Below, one piece after another: positions 8,701-15,082 of a DNA stretch of 15,082 nt. A program made the translations under genes and the position numbers. Numbering within the stretch: position 1 is the first letter of the stretch; each line of letters starts with the position of its first letter. This stretch comes from an uncultured Clostridia bacterium (GTDB taxonomy: Bacteria; Bacillota; Clostridia; Oscillospirales; Acutalibacteraceae), in the NCBI GenBank assembly GCA_947171615.1, contig CAMVYG010000034.1, positions 1 to 15,082 of the forward strand. Direction: 5' to 3'. The notes under the pieces were generated by a model. That model saw nothing but the letters and a program-made list of their open reading frames with translations. It was not told the DNA's origin and made no database searches.

Positions 8701-9207
8701 ATCGCCGAGATGCGGAAAAAATCTACCAAAAATGGCGGAACCATGGCTTTTTTGACTCTGGAGGATATGTACGGCGCTGTCACCGGACTGGTATTTGCCA
8801 AAACACTGGAGGGCTTTGCCGATCTTCTGGATACAGGCGCCGTGGTAGAGGCTTCCGGGCGGCTGAGCTTTGCGGAAGATCAGGAGCCGGAATTGATCTG
8901 TGCCAAATTTTCCCGGCCGGGACAGGGGATGCCTGGCAAAAACGGAGGGGAACCGGCGGCACAGCATGGGCGTTCCGGAAGGCCCGGACTTTATCTGAAG
9001 CTGGATTCCAAAGAGGATTCAAGGTATAAAAAGGCTATGGAATATCTGGCAATTTTCGATGAGGGAAAAACAGATGTGTACCTGTTCTTTCGGGATTCCG
9101 AAAAGCTCTTAAAGGCGCCTGCCCGATTCCGCACGGAGCTGAACGATCCGCTTCTTGAGGCGCTTAAAAAGCTTTTGGGGGAAGAAAACGTGGCAGTTTT
9201 ATTATAA
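5707..9207 (+). CDS. dnaE: DNA polymerase III alpha subunit, DnaE1 type
   Basis: This 1166-residue C-family polymerase has the DnaE layout: N-terminal PHP domain, palm, thumb, fingers, helix-hairpin-helix, OB fold and C-terminal domain. It lacks the inserted DnaQ-like exonuclease of PolC. The PHP domain (about 1-280) keeps H7, H9, D16, H41, E66, H87, C137, D205 and H207, the full set of metal ligands expected of a proofreading-competent PHP. GPGRGSG is at 355-361. The polymerase acidic residues are in PDFDIDF (D397, D399, D401) with the partner D549 in KMDFLGLRNLS. A beta-clamp-binding motif, GQMGFFD, is at 912-918, and the OB fold spans roughly 990-1075. AAAGGGGG at 5692-5699 precedes the ATG by seven bases. 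In Firmicutes with both PolC and DnaE, DnaE extends primers; whether PolC exists here cannot be seen. Confidence 0.97.
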   Translation: MAFAHLHLHTEYSLLDGACRIELLLDRIQALGQTAVAITDHGCMYGVIEFYKAAKKRGIKPILGCEVYVAKRTRFDRVHELDSENRHLVLLCENETGYRNLIAMVSKSWTEGFYNRPRVDFELLEQHHEGLIALSACLAGEIPRALSRNDYAGAKEAALRYREIFGPENFFLELQDHGLDGQHYVNPQIIRLSRETEIPLVVTNDCHYIEKEDSAMHHILICIQTGRTVEDKDTLEFGSDEFYVKSEEEMRALFPELPEAADNTVKIAERCEVEIEFGKTKLPRFDPPDGSDSESFFRKLCQDGLKNRYGEQPEQSLQDRLDYEISVISQMGYVNYYLIVWDFIRYAKSVGIPVGPGRGSGAGSLCAYCIGITNVDPIRYGLIFERFLNAERVSMPDFDIDFSDERRDEIIQYVLDRYGADHVAQIVTFGTMAARGALRDVGRAMAIPYNKVDQVAKQVPMELGITLDKALKGSQSFRTLYESDDQVKALVDMARKLEGMPRHASTHAAGVLITDRPVTEYVPLAKNDDVVVTQFTMTAIEELGLLKMDFLGLRNLSVIDNAQKLICRREPEFSIETIPEDDAETFRMMARADSVGVFQFESGGMKRLLSQAEPESIEDLIAIISLYRPGPMQFIPMYIENRKNPDRVVYRHERLKPILDVTYGCIIYQEQVMQIFRELAGYSLGRADIVRRAMAKKKRDVLEKERQIFLYGQQREDGSWEVEGCLNRGVDRETAEELFREIESFASYAFNKSHAAAYAVVAYQTAYLKRHYPREYMASLLSSVLGWAGKVAEYMEECKRLKISVLPPHVNESDTGFTVVGETIRYGLLAVKNLGRAAILRMMEERRQGGKFTSFYNFCKRMTGKDLNRKAIESLIKCGALDGLGNNRREMLLSVESVLSSLETDKRRNLEGQMGFFDSPGAEESGEPALQKAEEFSVGDRLSMEREVTGMYLSGHPMMDYETLYRTGRYARSDEIFRSSEGDSGQYRDGQQVTLLAMIAEMRKKSTKNGGTMAFLTLEDMYGAVTGLVFAKTLEGFADLLDTGAVVEASGRLSFAEDQEPELICAKFSRPGQGMPGKNGGEPAAQHGRSGRPGLYLKLDSKEDSRYKKAMEYLAIFDEGKTDVYLFFRDSEKLLKAPARFRTELNDPLLEALKKLLGEENVAVLL

Positions 9208-9253
9208 TTGGCGTTTTTTGCAAAAGTTCGGCGAAAATCTTTTTGGGAACCTC

Positions 9254-9281
9254 TTGATAATTTTTTCTCTTTTGCTATAAT
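9254..9281 (+). promoter_or_regulatory. Sigma-A type promoter for pfkA
   Basis: TTGATA at 9254-9259 and a consensus TATAAT at 9276-9281 are separated by 16 bases. A TG dinucleotide at 9273-9274, one base before the -10 box, makes it an extended -10 promoter. The surrounding DNA is T-rich and lies in the 148-base gap after dnaE. The expected transcription start is near 9288, giving a leader of about 65-70 bases before the pfkA ATG. This is the clearest promoter in the window. Confidence 0.85.
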
Positions 9282-9355
9282 ATTCTAGAAACATATACAA
9301 TGGGGTCAGCAGGTGCGAGAGGCCCTGCGCGATCAAAATAGATGGAGGAAAACAT

Positions 9356-10324
9356 ATGGGTGCGAAAAGTATTGCAGTTCTGACCAGCGGGGGGGACGCC
9401 CCCGGCATGAATGCGGCGGTACGCGCCGTGGTTCGTTCCGCAATTTCCTTTGGCATGAAGGTATACGGTGTGAAGCGGGGTTACAACGGCCTTCTTCACG
9501 GTGATATTCAGGAAATGAATCTGCGCAGTGTTTCCGATATTATGCAGCATGGCGGCACAGCGCTGTTTACGGCCCGCAGCCCGGAATTCAATACTCCGGA
9601 GGGGGTAAAGAAGGCTGCGGATATGTGCAGGAATCTGGGAATAGACGGCGTGGTGGTGATCGGTGGAGACGGCTCCTTCCGGGGCGCTCGTGATCTGACA
9701 AACGCTGGGGTGCTCTGCATCGGCGTACCCGGTACCATCGATAATGATATTGCCTGTACCGATTACACTATCGGCTATGATACCGCTCTCAATACCGCCA
9801 TGGATATGATCGACCGTATTCGGGATACCACCGAGTCTCATGACCGGTGCAGCGTGGTAGAGGTTATGGGCCGCCGTTGTGGAGACATCGCTTTGCACAC
9901 GGGTATTGCAGTGGGCGCTATCGCTACCTTGGTACCGGAGGTTCCCTATGATTTTGAAGCGGACGTGATCGCCCGGATCCGTATGGCTCAGAGCACCGGC
10001 AAGCGTCACTTTATTGTGGTGGTGGCGGAAGGCGTGGGCCACACTCAGGAGATCGCGGAAAAGATTCAGGCTGCCACCGGGATCGAAAGCCGGGCCACCA
10101 TTTTGGGTCATGTACAGCGTGGCGGTTCTCCTACCCTGCGGGATCGTGTGGTTGCCAGCCGCATGGGATATCATGCGGTGGAGCTGCTGGAAAAGGGCCT
10201 GGGAAACCGTGTGGTAGCCATGAAGGGCGAACAGATCGTGGATTACGATATTACGGAAGCCCTGAATATGCCCCGTGTTTTCGATGAGGCTCTGTACCGC
10301 ATTTCCGCAAAGCTTTCCATTTGA
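9356..10324 (+). CDS. pfkA: ATP-dependent 6-phosphofructokinase
   Basis: PfkA phosphorylates fructose 6-phosphate to fructose 1,6-bisphosphate in the cytoplasm, the committing step of glycolysis. Its 322 residues match the bacterial homotetramer class. Landmarks are the opening TSGGDAPGMNAAVRAVVR (10-27), GGDGS at 103-107, the catalytic loop TIDND at 127-131 with D129, MGRRCGD at 171-177 and VQRGGSPTLRDR further on. Gly at the second position of GDGS and Gly in PGTIDND (rather than Lys) indicate ATP, not pyrophosphate, as donor. GGAGG at 9344-9348 is seven bases before the ATG. It has its own strong promoter, unlike the genes before it, and a terminator-like hairpin follows. Its product, fructose 1,6-bisphosphate, is the classical stimulator of HPr kinase activity, encoded at the left end of this window. 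Confidence 0.98.
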   Translation: MGAKSIAVLTSGGDAPGMNAAVRAVVRSAISFGMKVYGVKRGYNGLLHGDIQEMNLRSVSDIMQHGGTALFTARSPEFNTPEGVKKAADMCRNLGIDGVVVIGGDGSFRGARDLTNAGVLCIGVPGTIDNDIACTDYTIGYDTALNTAMDMIDRIRDTTESHDRCSVVEVMGRRCGDIALHTGIAVGAIATLVPEVPYDFEADVIARIRMAQSTGKRHFIVVVAEGVGHTQEIAEKIQAATGIESRATILGHVQRGGSPTLRDRVVASRMGYHAVELLEKGLGNRVVAMKGEQIVDYDITEALNMPRVFDEALYRISAKLSI

Positions 10325-10351
10325 GTGCGTTTTAATTATAAAGAATGATTT

Positions 10352-10381
10352 CCCCTGCGGTTCCTTTGGGAATGGCGGGGG
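10352..10381 (+). terminator. Imperfect intrinsic terminator after pfkA
   Basis: CCCCTGCGGTTCC (10352-10364) can pair with GGAATGGCGGGGG (10369-10381) around a TTTG loop. Twelve of 13 positions pair, counting two G-T wobbles. The T tract after it is short and broken (TTTCTG), so termination is probably partial, leaving read-through to the next two genes. Confidence 0.65.
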
Positions 10382-10410
10382 TTTCTGTATCTGGCCGGAG
10401 ATCAAGCTCT

Positions 10411-10417
10411 AAGGAGG
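10411..10417 (+). promoter_or_regulatory. Ribosome binding site fixing the TTG start of the dNTPase gene
   Basis: A near-perfect AAGGAGG lies seven bases before TTG at 10425 and is followed by GCGGTTTT. No ATG in the frame lies near this site, so the TTG is very likely the real start. Confidence 0.85.
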
Positions 10418-10424
10418 CGGTTTT

Positions 10425-11675
10425 TTGAAAAGTGGATTAAAGTATAACAGGCTGAGTCAGGAGCTTCAGGAGAGAATTCGCCGGGACCGGGCGGAGCATT
10501 GGGAAAATCCCTTTCGGTTTCAGGAGGCAAACGCGGTTCGTCCGGGAGAAATGAAGGATCGTTCTCCCCTGTGGCGGCCAGCCTTTGTGCGGGATACGGA
10601 GAAGATCCTGCACCTGCCCATGTATAACCGCTATGCGGACAAGACCCAGGTGCTTTCCTTTTATGAAAACGATGATATCACCCGCCGGGGCCTCCATGTG
10701 CAGCTTGTGTCCCGTATCGCCAGAAATATCGGTGCTATGCTGGGGCTGAACCTGGATCTGATCGAAGCCATTTCTCTGGGTCACGACCTGGGGCATACCC
10801 CCTTCGGCCATGCGGGAGAGCGGTATCTCAGCGAGCTGATGCAGGAATTTTGCGGCCGTTATTTTTTTCACAATGTGCAAAGCGTTCGGGTGCTGGACGC
10901 CATTTTTCAAAGAAAGGTGACTTTGCAAACCCTGGACGGCATTCTTTGCCACAACGGGGAGTTTGAGCAGCAGGAGTATCGTCCCCGGCCTCTTTCCGGC
11001 TTTGTGGAATTGAATAACAGAGTAGAAGCCTGCCTTACCCATGGAAATGAGGCTGTGGAGCAGTTGGTTCCCTCCACTCTGGAAGGTTGTGTGGTGCGTA
11101 TCTGTGATATGATCGCCTATTTGGGAAAGGACCGGCAGGATGCCATGACGGCCCACATTATCGAGGGCTACTCCGGCTTTACCTCTCGGGAAATCGGCGA
11201 TAGAAACGCGGCGATCATCAACAATATGTCGGTGGATATCATTGAAAACAGCTATGGGAAGGATCATCTTCTGCTCAGCCCCGGAGCGTACCATGAGCTG
11301 CGGATCGCTAAAAAGGAAAATTATGAAAGGATCTATCACAGCGAAGCCGTGAGCGGTGAGTATGAGCATATGATACGCCCCATGCTCCGGCAGGTTTTTG
11401 AAAAGCTTCTGGAGGACATCAAAGAAGAGAAAAAGTCCTCTCCCATATTTCGGCACCATATTGATTTCGTTCGGAAAACCACCCGCTTTTATCGGGAGGA
11501 GGGGCAGCCGGACTATCTGGAGGAGCGGCCGGAGCAGATCGTGGCAGATTATATCGCCAGTATGACGGACAGCTATTTTTTGTCGCTCCATGAGTTTCTG
11601 TTTCCGAAAAGTACTTTGAAGATCAAATATCACTCCTATTTTGAAGATTTGAAAGAAACCCCGAAAGGAATATAA
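10425..11675 (+). CDS. dgt: dGTPase-like HD-domain dNTP triphosphohydrolase
   Basis: This 416-residue protein belongs to the Dgt-like HD-domain family, which hydrolyses deoxynucleoside triphosphates to the nucleoside and triphosphate and so adjusts dNTP pools. The HD-domain metal ligands are visible: H91 in RRGLHVQLVSRIARNI, the H120-D121 pair in GHDLGHTPFGHAGE with H124 and H129 nearby, and D228 in RICDMIAYLGKD. The KTQVLSFYENDDITRR segment at 73-88 corresponds to the family's substrate-binding KTQV motif. The N-terminal 50 residues (RDRAEHWENPFRF) are usual for the Gram-positive branch. Substrate preference (dGTP only or all dNTPs) and allosteric control cannot be read from sequence. It lies six bases before tex and probably shares a transcript with it, fed by read-through from pfkA or an unseen promoter. 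Confidence 0.9.
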   Translation: MKSGLKYNRLSQELQERIRRDRAEHWENPFRFQEANAVRPGEMKDRSPLWRPAFVRDTEKILHLPMYNRYADKTQVLSFYENDDITRRGLHVQLVSRIARNIGAMLGLNLDLIEAISLGHDLGHTPFGHAGERYLSELMQEFCGRYFFHNVQSVRVLDAIFQRKVTLQTLDGILCHNGEFEQQEYRPRPLSGFVELNNRVEACLTHGNEAVEQLVPSTLEGCVVRICDMIAYLGKDRQDAMTAHIIEGYSGFTSREIGDRNAAIINNMSVDIIENSYGKDHLLLSPGAYHELRIAKKENYERIYHSEAVSGEYEHMIRPMLRQVFEKLLEDIKEEKKSSPIFRHHIDFVRKTTRFYREEGQPDYLEERPEQIVADYIASMTDSYFLSLHEFLFPKSTLKIKYHSYFEDLKETPKGI

Positions 11676-11681
11676 AAGGCT

Positions 11682-13895
11682 ATGGATCAAATGATTTCTG
11701 TTTTGTCAAATGAATTGCATGTCCGCCCGGAGCACGCCCAGGCGGTGGTGTCGCTTTTGGACGAGGGGAATACCGTTCCGTTTATTGCCCGATACCGCAA
11801 AGAGCAGCACGGCTCCATGGACGACCAAACCATTCGGCTGTTGGCAGACCGGCTTCAGTATCTGCGTGGGCTGCACACCAGAAAGGAAGAAGTAAAAGCT
11901 GCCATCGGCGAACAGGGAAAGCTTACCCCGGAATTGGAAGCGGCCATTGATGGTGCCGCGTCCCTGACAGAGGTGGAGGATCTTTACCGCCCCTATCGCC
12001 CCAAGCGGAAAACCAGGGCAAGCGTGGCCAGAGAAAAGGGACTGGAGCCTTTGGCCGCTTTGCTTTTCAGCGGAAAAGACGAAGGAGGCCGCCCCTTGGA
12101 TCTTAGCTTGCTGGAACAGCTTGCTGAAAATTATGTAAACCAAGAAAAAGGCGTGGAAACTCCGGAGGAAGCTTTACAGGGAGCAAAGGATATCATTGCG
12201 GAAGATCTGTCGGACGACGCGGGGCTTCGCAAGCTGCTGCGGGAAAAAATTCAGAAGAACGGTACGCTCCGTTCCTCTGCCAATACAGAAGAAGATACGG
12301 TATACCGTATCTATTATGAATTTGAAGAACCCCTGCGCCGCCTGCAAAGCCACCAGATCCTGGCAATGGATCGGGGAGAGCGGGAAAACATGCTGAAGGT
12401 GTCTGTGCGCCCGGGAGAATGGGCTCCGGTTACTGTGATCCTGGAGAAAGCAGTTTCCCCCCGGCATCCCTTGCAGGAGCTTTTGCGGGAAGTTGCCGGG
12501 GACGCCTGGGACAGGCTGATTTTTCCCTCCCTGGAACGGGAAGTGAGAAACGACCTGACAGAGCGGGCAGACGAGCAGGCCATTCACACCTTTGCCTTGA
12601 ATCTGCGGCCCCTTCTGATGCAGCCTCCGGTGAAAAACCGGGTAACTTTGGGGTTTGACCCGGCTTACCGCACCGGCTGCAAGCTGGCTGTGGTAGACGG
12701 TACCGGCAAGGTGCTGGAAACAGCAGTGATTTACCCCACCAAGCCTCACAATAAAACGGAAGAGGCAAAGAAAATTCTTCGCAGGCTGGTGGATACCCAT
12801 CATATTACCTGTATCGCTATTGGAAACGGCACTGCCAGCCGGGAGTCTGAGCTGTTTGTCAGCGAGTTTTTGAAGGAATACGGCGGGGATATCTCCTATA
12901 TGGTGGTCAGCGAGGCCGGGGCCTCTGTCTATTCCGCCTCCAAGCTGGGGGCTGAGGAGTTCCCGGATTATGATGTTTCCCTGCGTTCCGCTGTGTCCAT
13001 TGCCCGGCGGCTTCAGGACCCGCTGGCGGAGCTGGTGAAAATTGACCCCAAGGCTATCGGTGTAGGCCAGTATCAGCACGATATGCCCCAGGCTCAGCTT
13101 TCCGAAGCACTGGACGGCGTGGTGGAGGACTGCGTAAACGCCGTGGGGGTAGATCTGAATACCGCTTCCCCCTCGCTGCTGCGGCGGGTGGCGGGGATCA
13201 CTCCGGCGGTGGCTAAAAATGTGGCGGCCTACCGGGAGGAAAACGGTTCCTTCCAAACAAGGCGGGAGCTTCTGAAGGTACCGAAGCTGGGGCCCAAGGC
13301 CTTTGAGCAGTGCGCAGGCTTTCTGCGGGTACCGGAAAGCAAAAATGTGCTGGACCATACCGCTGTGCACCCGGAATCCTATGAAGCGGCCAGGAAGCTT
13401 CTTTCCCTGTGCGGCTATGAGGAAAAAGACGTGGGAAACCTTTCCGAGCTTTCCCAGCGCCTCGGGGAGTATGGGCCGGAGAAAGCGGCGGAGGCCTGCG
13501 GTGTGGGGCTTCCCACCCTGCGGGATATTACACAGGAATTGCAAAAGCCCGGAAGAGACCCCCGCGATGAGCTGCCGCCGCCTCTTTTGCGCACCGATGT
13601 GATGGAGCTTTCCGATCTGAAGCCGGGCATGAAGCTTCAGGGAACTGTGCGGAACGTGGTGGACTTCGGCGCCTTTGTGGATATCGGCGTGCATCAGGAC
13701 GGCCTGGTACACCTTTCTCAAATCGCGGACCGCTATATCCGCCACCCTTCGGAAGTGCTTTCTGTAGGAGACATCGTGGAGGTCACGGTGCTGGAGATAG
13801 ACGAGGCCAAAAAGCGGATCGCGCTGACCATGAAAAAGAATGCCGGAAGAAAAGAAAAAGAGGAAAAAGAGACGCAAAAAAGCGCTGGCCACTGA
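11682..13895 (+). CDS. tex: Tex family RNA-binding protein (S1 domain)
   Basis: Tex is a conserved cytoplasmic nucleic-acid-binding protein related to eukaryotic Spt6, implicated in transcription and toxin gene expression. The 737-residue length is typical. The N-terminal helical region has VPFIARYRKEQHGSMDD (33-49) and LTEVEDLYRPYRPKRKTRA (near 94-112). A YqgF/RuvX-like RNase-H fold starts at 321 (VTLGFDPAYRTG). A double helix-hairpin-helix spans about 491-550 (GITPAVAKNVAAYREENG, then KVPKLGPKAFEQCAGF), and a C-terminal S1 RNA-binding domain about 646-718 (GTVRNVVDFGAFVDIG). A short charged Lys/Glu tail follows. Spacing from the previous stop is only six bases, with AAAAGG overlapping the gap. 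A second Met at codon 4 is an alternative start. The gene ends 42 bases before a strong hairpin terminator. Confidence 0.96.
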   Translation: MDQMISVLSNELHVRPEHAQAVVSLLDEGNTVPFIARYRKEQHGSMDDQTIRLLADRLQYLRGLHTRKEEVKAAIGEQGKLTPELEAAIDGAASLTEVEDLYRPYRPKRKTRASVAREKGLEPLAALLFSGKDEGGRPLDLSLLEQLAENYVNQEKGVETPEEALQGAKDIIAEDLSDDAGLRKLLREKIQKNGTLRSSANTEEDTVYRIYYEFEEPLRRLQSHQILAMDRGERENMLKVSVRPGEWAPVTVILEKAVSPRHPLQELLREVAGDAWDRLIFPSLEREVRNDLTERADEQAIHTFALNLRPLLMQPPVKNRVTLGFDPAYRTGCKLAVVDGTGKVLETAVIYPTKPHNKTEEAKKILRRLVDTHHITCIAIGNGTASRESELFVSEFLKEYGGDISYMVVSEAGASVYSASKLGAEEFPDYDVSLRSAVSIARRLQDPLAELVKIDPKAIGVGQYQHDMPQAQLSEALDGVVEDCVNAVGVDLNTASPSLLRRVAGITPAVAKNVAAYREENGSFQTRRELLKVPKLGPKAFEQCAGFLRVPESKNVLDHTAVHPESYEAARKLLSLCGYEEKDVGNLSELSQRLGEYGPEKAAEACGVGLPTLRDITQELQKPGRDPRDELPPPLLRTDVMELSDLKPGMKLQGTVRNVVDFGAFVDIGVHQDGLVHLSQIADRYIRHPSEVLSVGDIVEVTVLEIDEAKKRIALTMKKNAGRKEKEEKETQKSAGH

Positions 13896-13937
13896 GAGAA
13901 TACCACATACTGAAAAAGCGAAATACCTTTTTATGCA

Positions 13938-13981
13938 AAAGGACAACCCTGGACAGAAATCTCTGCCCAGGGTTGTCCTTT
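13938..13981. terminator. Bidirectional terminator between convergent genes
   Basis: Fifteen bases at 13938-13952 (AAAGGACAACCCTGG) pair perfectly with 13967-13981. After one A/C mismatch, CAGA (13954-13957) pairs with TCTG (13962-13965) around an AATC loop, giving 19 pairs in all. The outer A/T pairs supply a short T run on either strand. It lies between tex (plus) and the minus-strand gene ending at 13990, so it can stop transcription arriving from both sides. Confidence 0.92.
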
Positions 13982-13989
13982 GTGACTTT

Positions 13990-14658
13990 CTATGGCTGGG
14001 TTTCATTTGCTTTCTTCAAGTGCTCGTTTTTTACAGCCTCATCCTTAAATTGGTCAAAAAAATCAATCCAGGCTTTTTGGTATTCTTCTGTGCCAGGTGC
14101 TATGGTGCATTGTGCTTTGTAATCTTCCCGGAGCTTTTGGCTGAAAAGGGTTGCGTAATATTCCTTTCGGAAGCTTTCGCTGGAAGCGGCCCAGTTCCAG
14201 TATTCCTCCTCCGTCATACCTGCTCCCTTTGCAAATGCCTCAAAATCGCTGTAATTCGATGCGTTTTCAATACCTCTCCGATATTCTGCGAGCCAAGCGG
14301 CAAAAGCCTCGTCATCGTTAGGAATTCCGGCTTCCTGTGCCAGATAGCAGAAAACTTCCCGCACGGCAAGATTTCTGAGCGCCTCTTCGGAGTAATCATC
14401 TTTTCCGGTGAGAAGCTGTCCGCGCTGCTGATAGCGCTCTAAATCATCTGCACGGATCACAATATGATCTCCTGTATAGGCAATTATTCCATCTTCGGAA
14501 GCAGGCGCAATGCCGTTTTGTGTTTCGATCCTTCCAAGCTTTTTATAAATTTCTTCTTCCTGCTCTTGCATGGAAAAAGCATTTACGGCAATTTGCACGG
14601 TGGCCGTTAGAAGAATCACCACAATGCAAACCAGTAATAAGCTGCGTTTCTTTGTCAT
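13990..14658 (-). CDS. Membrane-anchored or secreted SurA_N-like protein of unknown function
   Basis: This 222-residue protein begins with a basic MTKKR and a hydrophobic stretch at about 6-28, either a signal peptide (possible cleavage after VNA at 25-27) or an N-terminal anchor. C11 does not sit in a proper lipobox. The rest is hydrophilic and helix-rich. Residues 58-180 (IIAYTGDHIVIRADDLERY, then ALRNLAVREVFCYLAQEAGI) resemble the N-terminal chaperone domain of SurA/PrsA foldases, but no prolyl isomerase domain follows. A role in handling exported proteins is therefore possible but not shown. GGGAGG at 14669-14674 (complement) is ten bases before the ATG. It lies 31 bases after another minus-strand gene and is probably co-transcribed with it; that partner could be its client or substrate. 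The stop is eight bases from the shared terminator. Confidence 0.8.
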   Translation of the reverse strand: MTKKRSLLLVCIVVILLTATVQIAVNAFSMQEQEEEIYKKLGRIETQNGIAPASEDGIIAYTGDHIVIRADDLERYQQRGQLLTGKDDYSEEALRNLAVREVFCYLAQEAGIPNDDEAFAAWLAEYRRGIENASNYSDFEAFAKGAGMTEEEYWNWAASSESFRKEYYATLFSQKLREDYKAQCTIAPGTEEYQKAWIDFFDQFKDEAVKNEHLKKANETQP

Positions 14659-14689
14659 ATCGGATAAGCCTCCCTTTTGCTTTTAAAGA

Positions 14690-15082
14690 TTAGTCGTTCT
14701 CTGTATTAAAAGATATTGTTATTTTTCCGCTATAAGGATTTAAAGCAGGTGGATAGGAAGTAATACGGAGATAAAAAGTACCTGATGAAGCAGTCGCTTT
14801 TGGATATGTTATAGAAGTTGTACTGACTTTTTCTCCATAAAAGTCGTAACCGCTATCAAAAATTGATCCATTAGGTGGATTTCTCCAATCACTTACGTGA
14901 TCAGGTGGCGTAACACCATAAAAGAAATCAGCAGTACCATTTGTCATTTGCTTCATTTCGTACCATACAGATCGGTTATTGAAAATCGAATGATTGCCAG
15001 ATGGTGTGTATTTTTCTGTATATATGGCTTTGATTGCAAAATGGTTAAGTAATCCGTTTTCTGGAACTGCCATAAAATACTC
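14690..15082 (-). CDS. Unrecognised protein, 3' part only, A+T-rich
   Basis: The minus-strand frame is open from the right edge to a TAA at 14690-14692. The codons before the Met at 15073 read EYF without a stop, so the gene most likely begins outside the window. At least 130 residues are visible. I do not recognise a family. The visible part is rich in Thr, Ser, Pro, Gly and aromatic residues, with few charged helices (DFFYGVTPPDHVSDW, then SSGTFYLRITSYPPALNPYSG and KITISFNTEND at the end), suggesting an exported beta-sandwich protein. Two hand-counted 60-base lines (14701-14820) hold 19 and 21 G+C, far below the neighbouring core genes, which suggests recent transfer or different constraint. 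Its 31-base spacing to the SurA_N-like gene suggests one transcript. Confidence 0.65.
   Translation of the reverse strand, partial: EYFMAVPENGLLNHFAIKAIYTEKYTPSGNHSIFNNRSVWYEMKQMTNGTADFFYGVTPPDHVSDWRNPPNGSIFDSGYDFYGEKVSTTSITYPKATASSGTFYLRITSYPPALNPYSGKITISFNTEND

Noticed and set aside
9302..9332. GCAGG/CCTGC hairpin in the pfkA leader as a possible riboswitch
   Set aside because: Only five pairs and no conserved riboswitch core or terminator/anti-terminator alternative are visible in the short leader.
9313..9504. 63-codon plus-strand frame across the pfkA start
   Set aside because: It overlaps the pfkA ribosome binding site and coding start in another frame, has no ribosome binding site of its own, and gives an Arg/Gly-rich product typical of a shadow frame.
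10321..10342. Promoter-like TTGAGT and TATAAA after the pfkA stop
   Set aside because: The two boxes are only ten bases apart, far from the 16-18 needed, so this is not a credible promoter.
12174..14006. 610-codon open frame on the minus strand, antisense to tex
   Set aside because: It lies almost wholly opposite a clear Tex protein, its product has no recognisable domain and unnatural composition (runs of Phe, Arg, His), and it crosses the terminator hairpin. Long antisense frames also lie opposite the GH18 (4536-5585), pfkA (9275-10405) and dNTPase (10437-11690) genes and follow from codon bias.
14600..14658. Lipoprotein signal in the minus-strand 222-residue protein
   Set aside because: The only cysteine in the hydrophobic segment (C11) is preceded by Val and lies too near the N-terminus; the lipobox needs Gly, Ala or Ser before Cys.
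14689..14698. ATTAGTCGTT shared with 5622-5631 in the dnaE leader repeat
   Set aside because: A single ten-base match in A+T-rich DNA, here at the end of a coding region, is expected by chance and does not extend further.

Overview
The window looks like a chromosomal housekeeping segment of a low-to-mid-G+C Gram-positive bacterium of class Clostridia, possibly Oscillospirales/Ruminococcaceae-like; the order-level guess is weak. The evidence is the gene set and order (hprK, a PHP phosphatase, murB, rapZ, whiA, dnaE, pfkA), strong AGGAGG-type ribosome binding sites, and TTG start codons. I see no tRNA or rRNA gene, CRISPR array, insertion sequence or prophage gene. There is no gene-free stretch over 300 bases; the longest gap is 148 bases.

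Layout. Positions 1-9207 hold seven tightly spaced plus-strand genes: hprK (5' end outside the window), a PHP-domain phosphoesterase, murB, rapZ, whiA, a leaderless glycoside hydrolase family 18 protein, and dnaE. A strong promoter at 9254-9281 then opens pfkA (9356-10324). An imperfect terminator hairpin follows pfkA. After it come a dGTPase-like HD-domain dNTP triphosphohydrolase (10425-11675) and tex (11682-13895), six bases apart. A long hairpin at 13938-13981 ends tex and, from the other side, a minus-strand pair. That pair is a membrane-anchored or secreted SurA_N-like protein (13990-14658) and, upstream of it, the 3' part of an unrecognised A+T-rich gene that runs off the right edge.

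How the genes fit together. HprK phosphorylates HPr in response to glycolytic metabolites. PfkA commits carbon to glycolysis. In other bacteria RapZ-type proteins are tied to amino-sugar supply or uptake regulation. MurB uses the UDP-sugar product for peptidoglycan. WhiA is a DNA-binding protein linked to division and chromosome segregation. DnaE, the dNTPase and Tex belong to replication, nucleotide-pool and nucleic-acid functions. The segment therefore places carbon-flux control next to wall synthesis and replication. This is a known clostridial neighbourhood, but here it has two local changes: yvcK is not between rapZ and whiA, and a GH18 gene sits between whiA and dnaE.

Most of the window is well-understood core genome. 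The least explained parts are the right-edge minus-strand pair, the cytoplasmic GH18 protein, and two short tandem-repeat patches in the gaps on either side of the GH18 gene.
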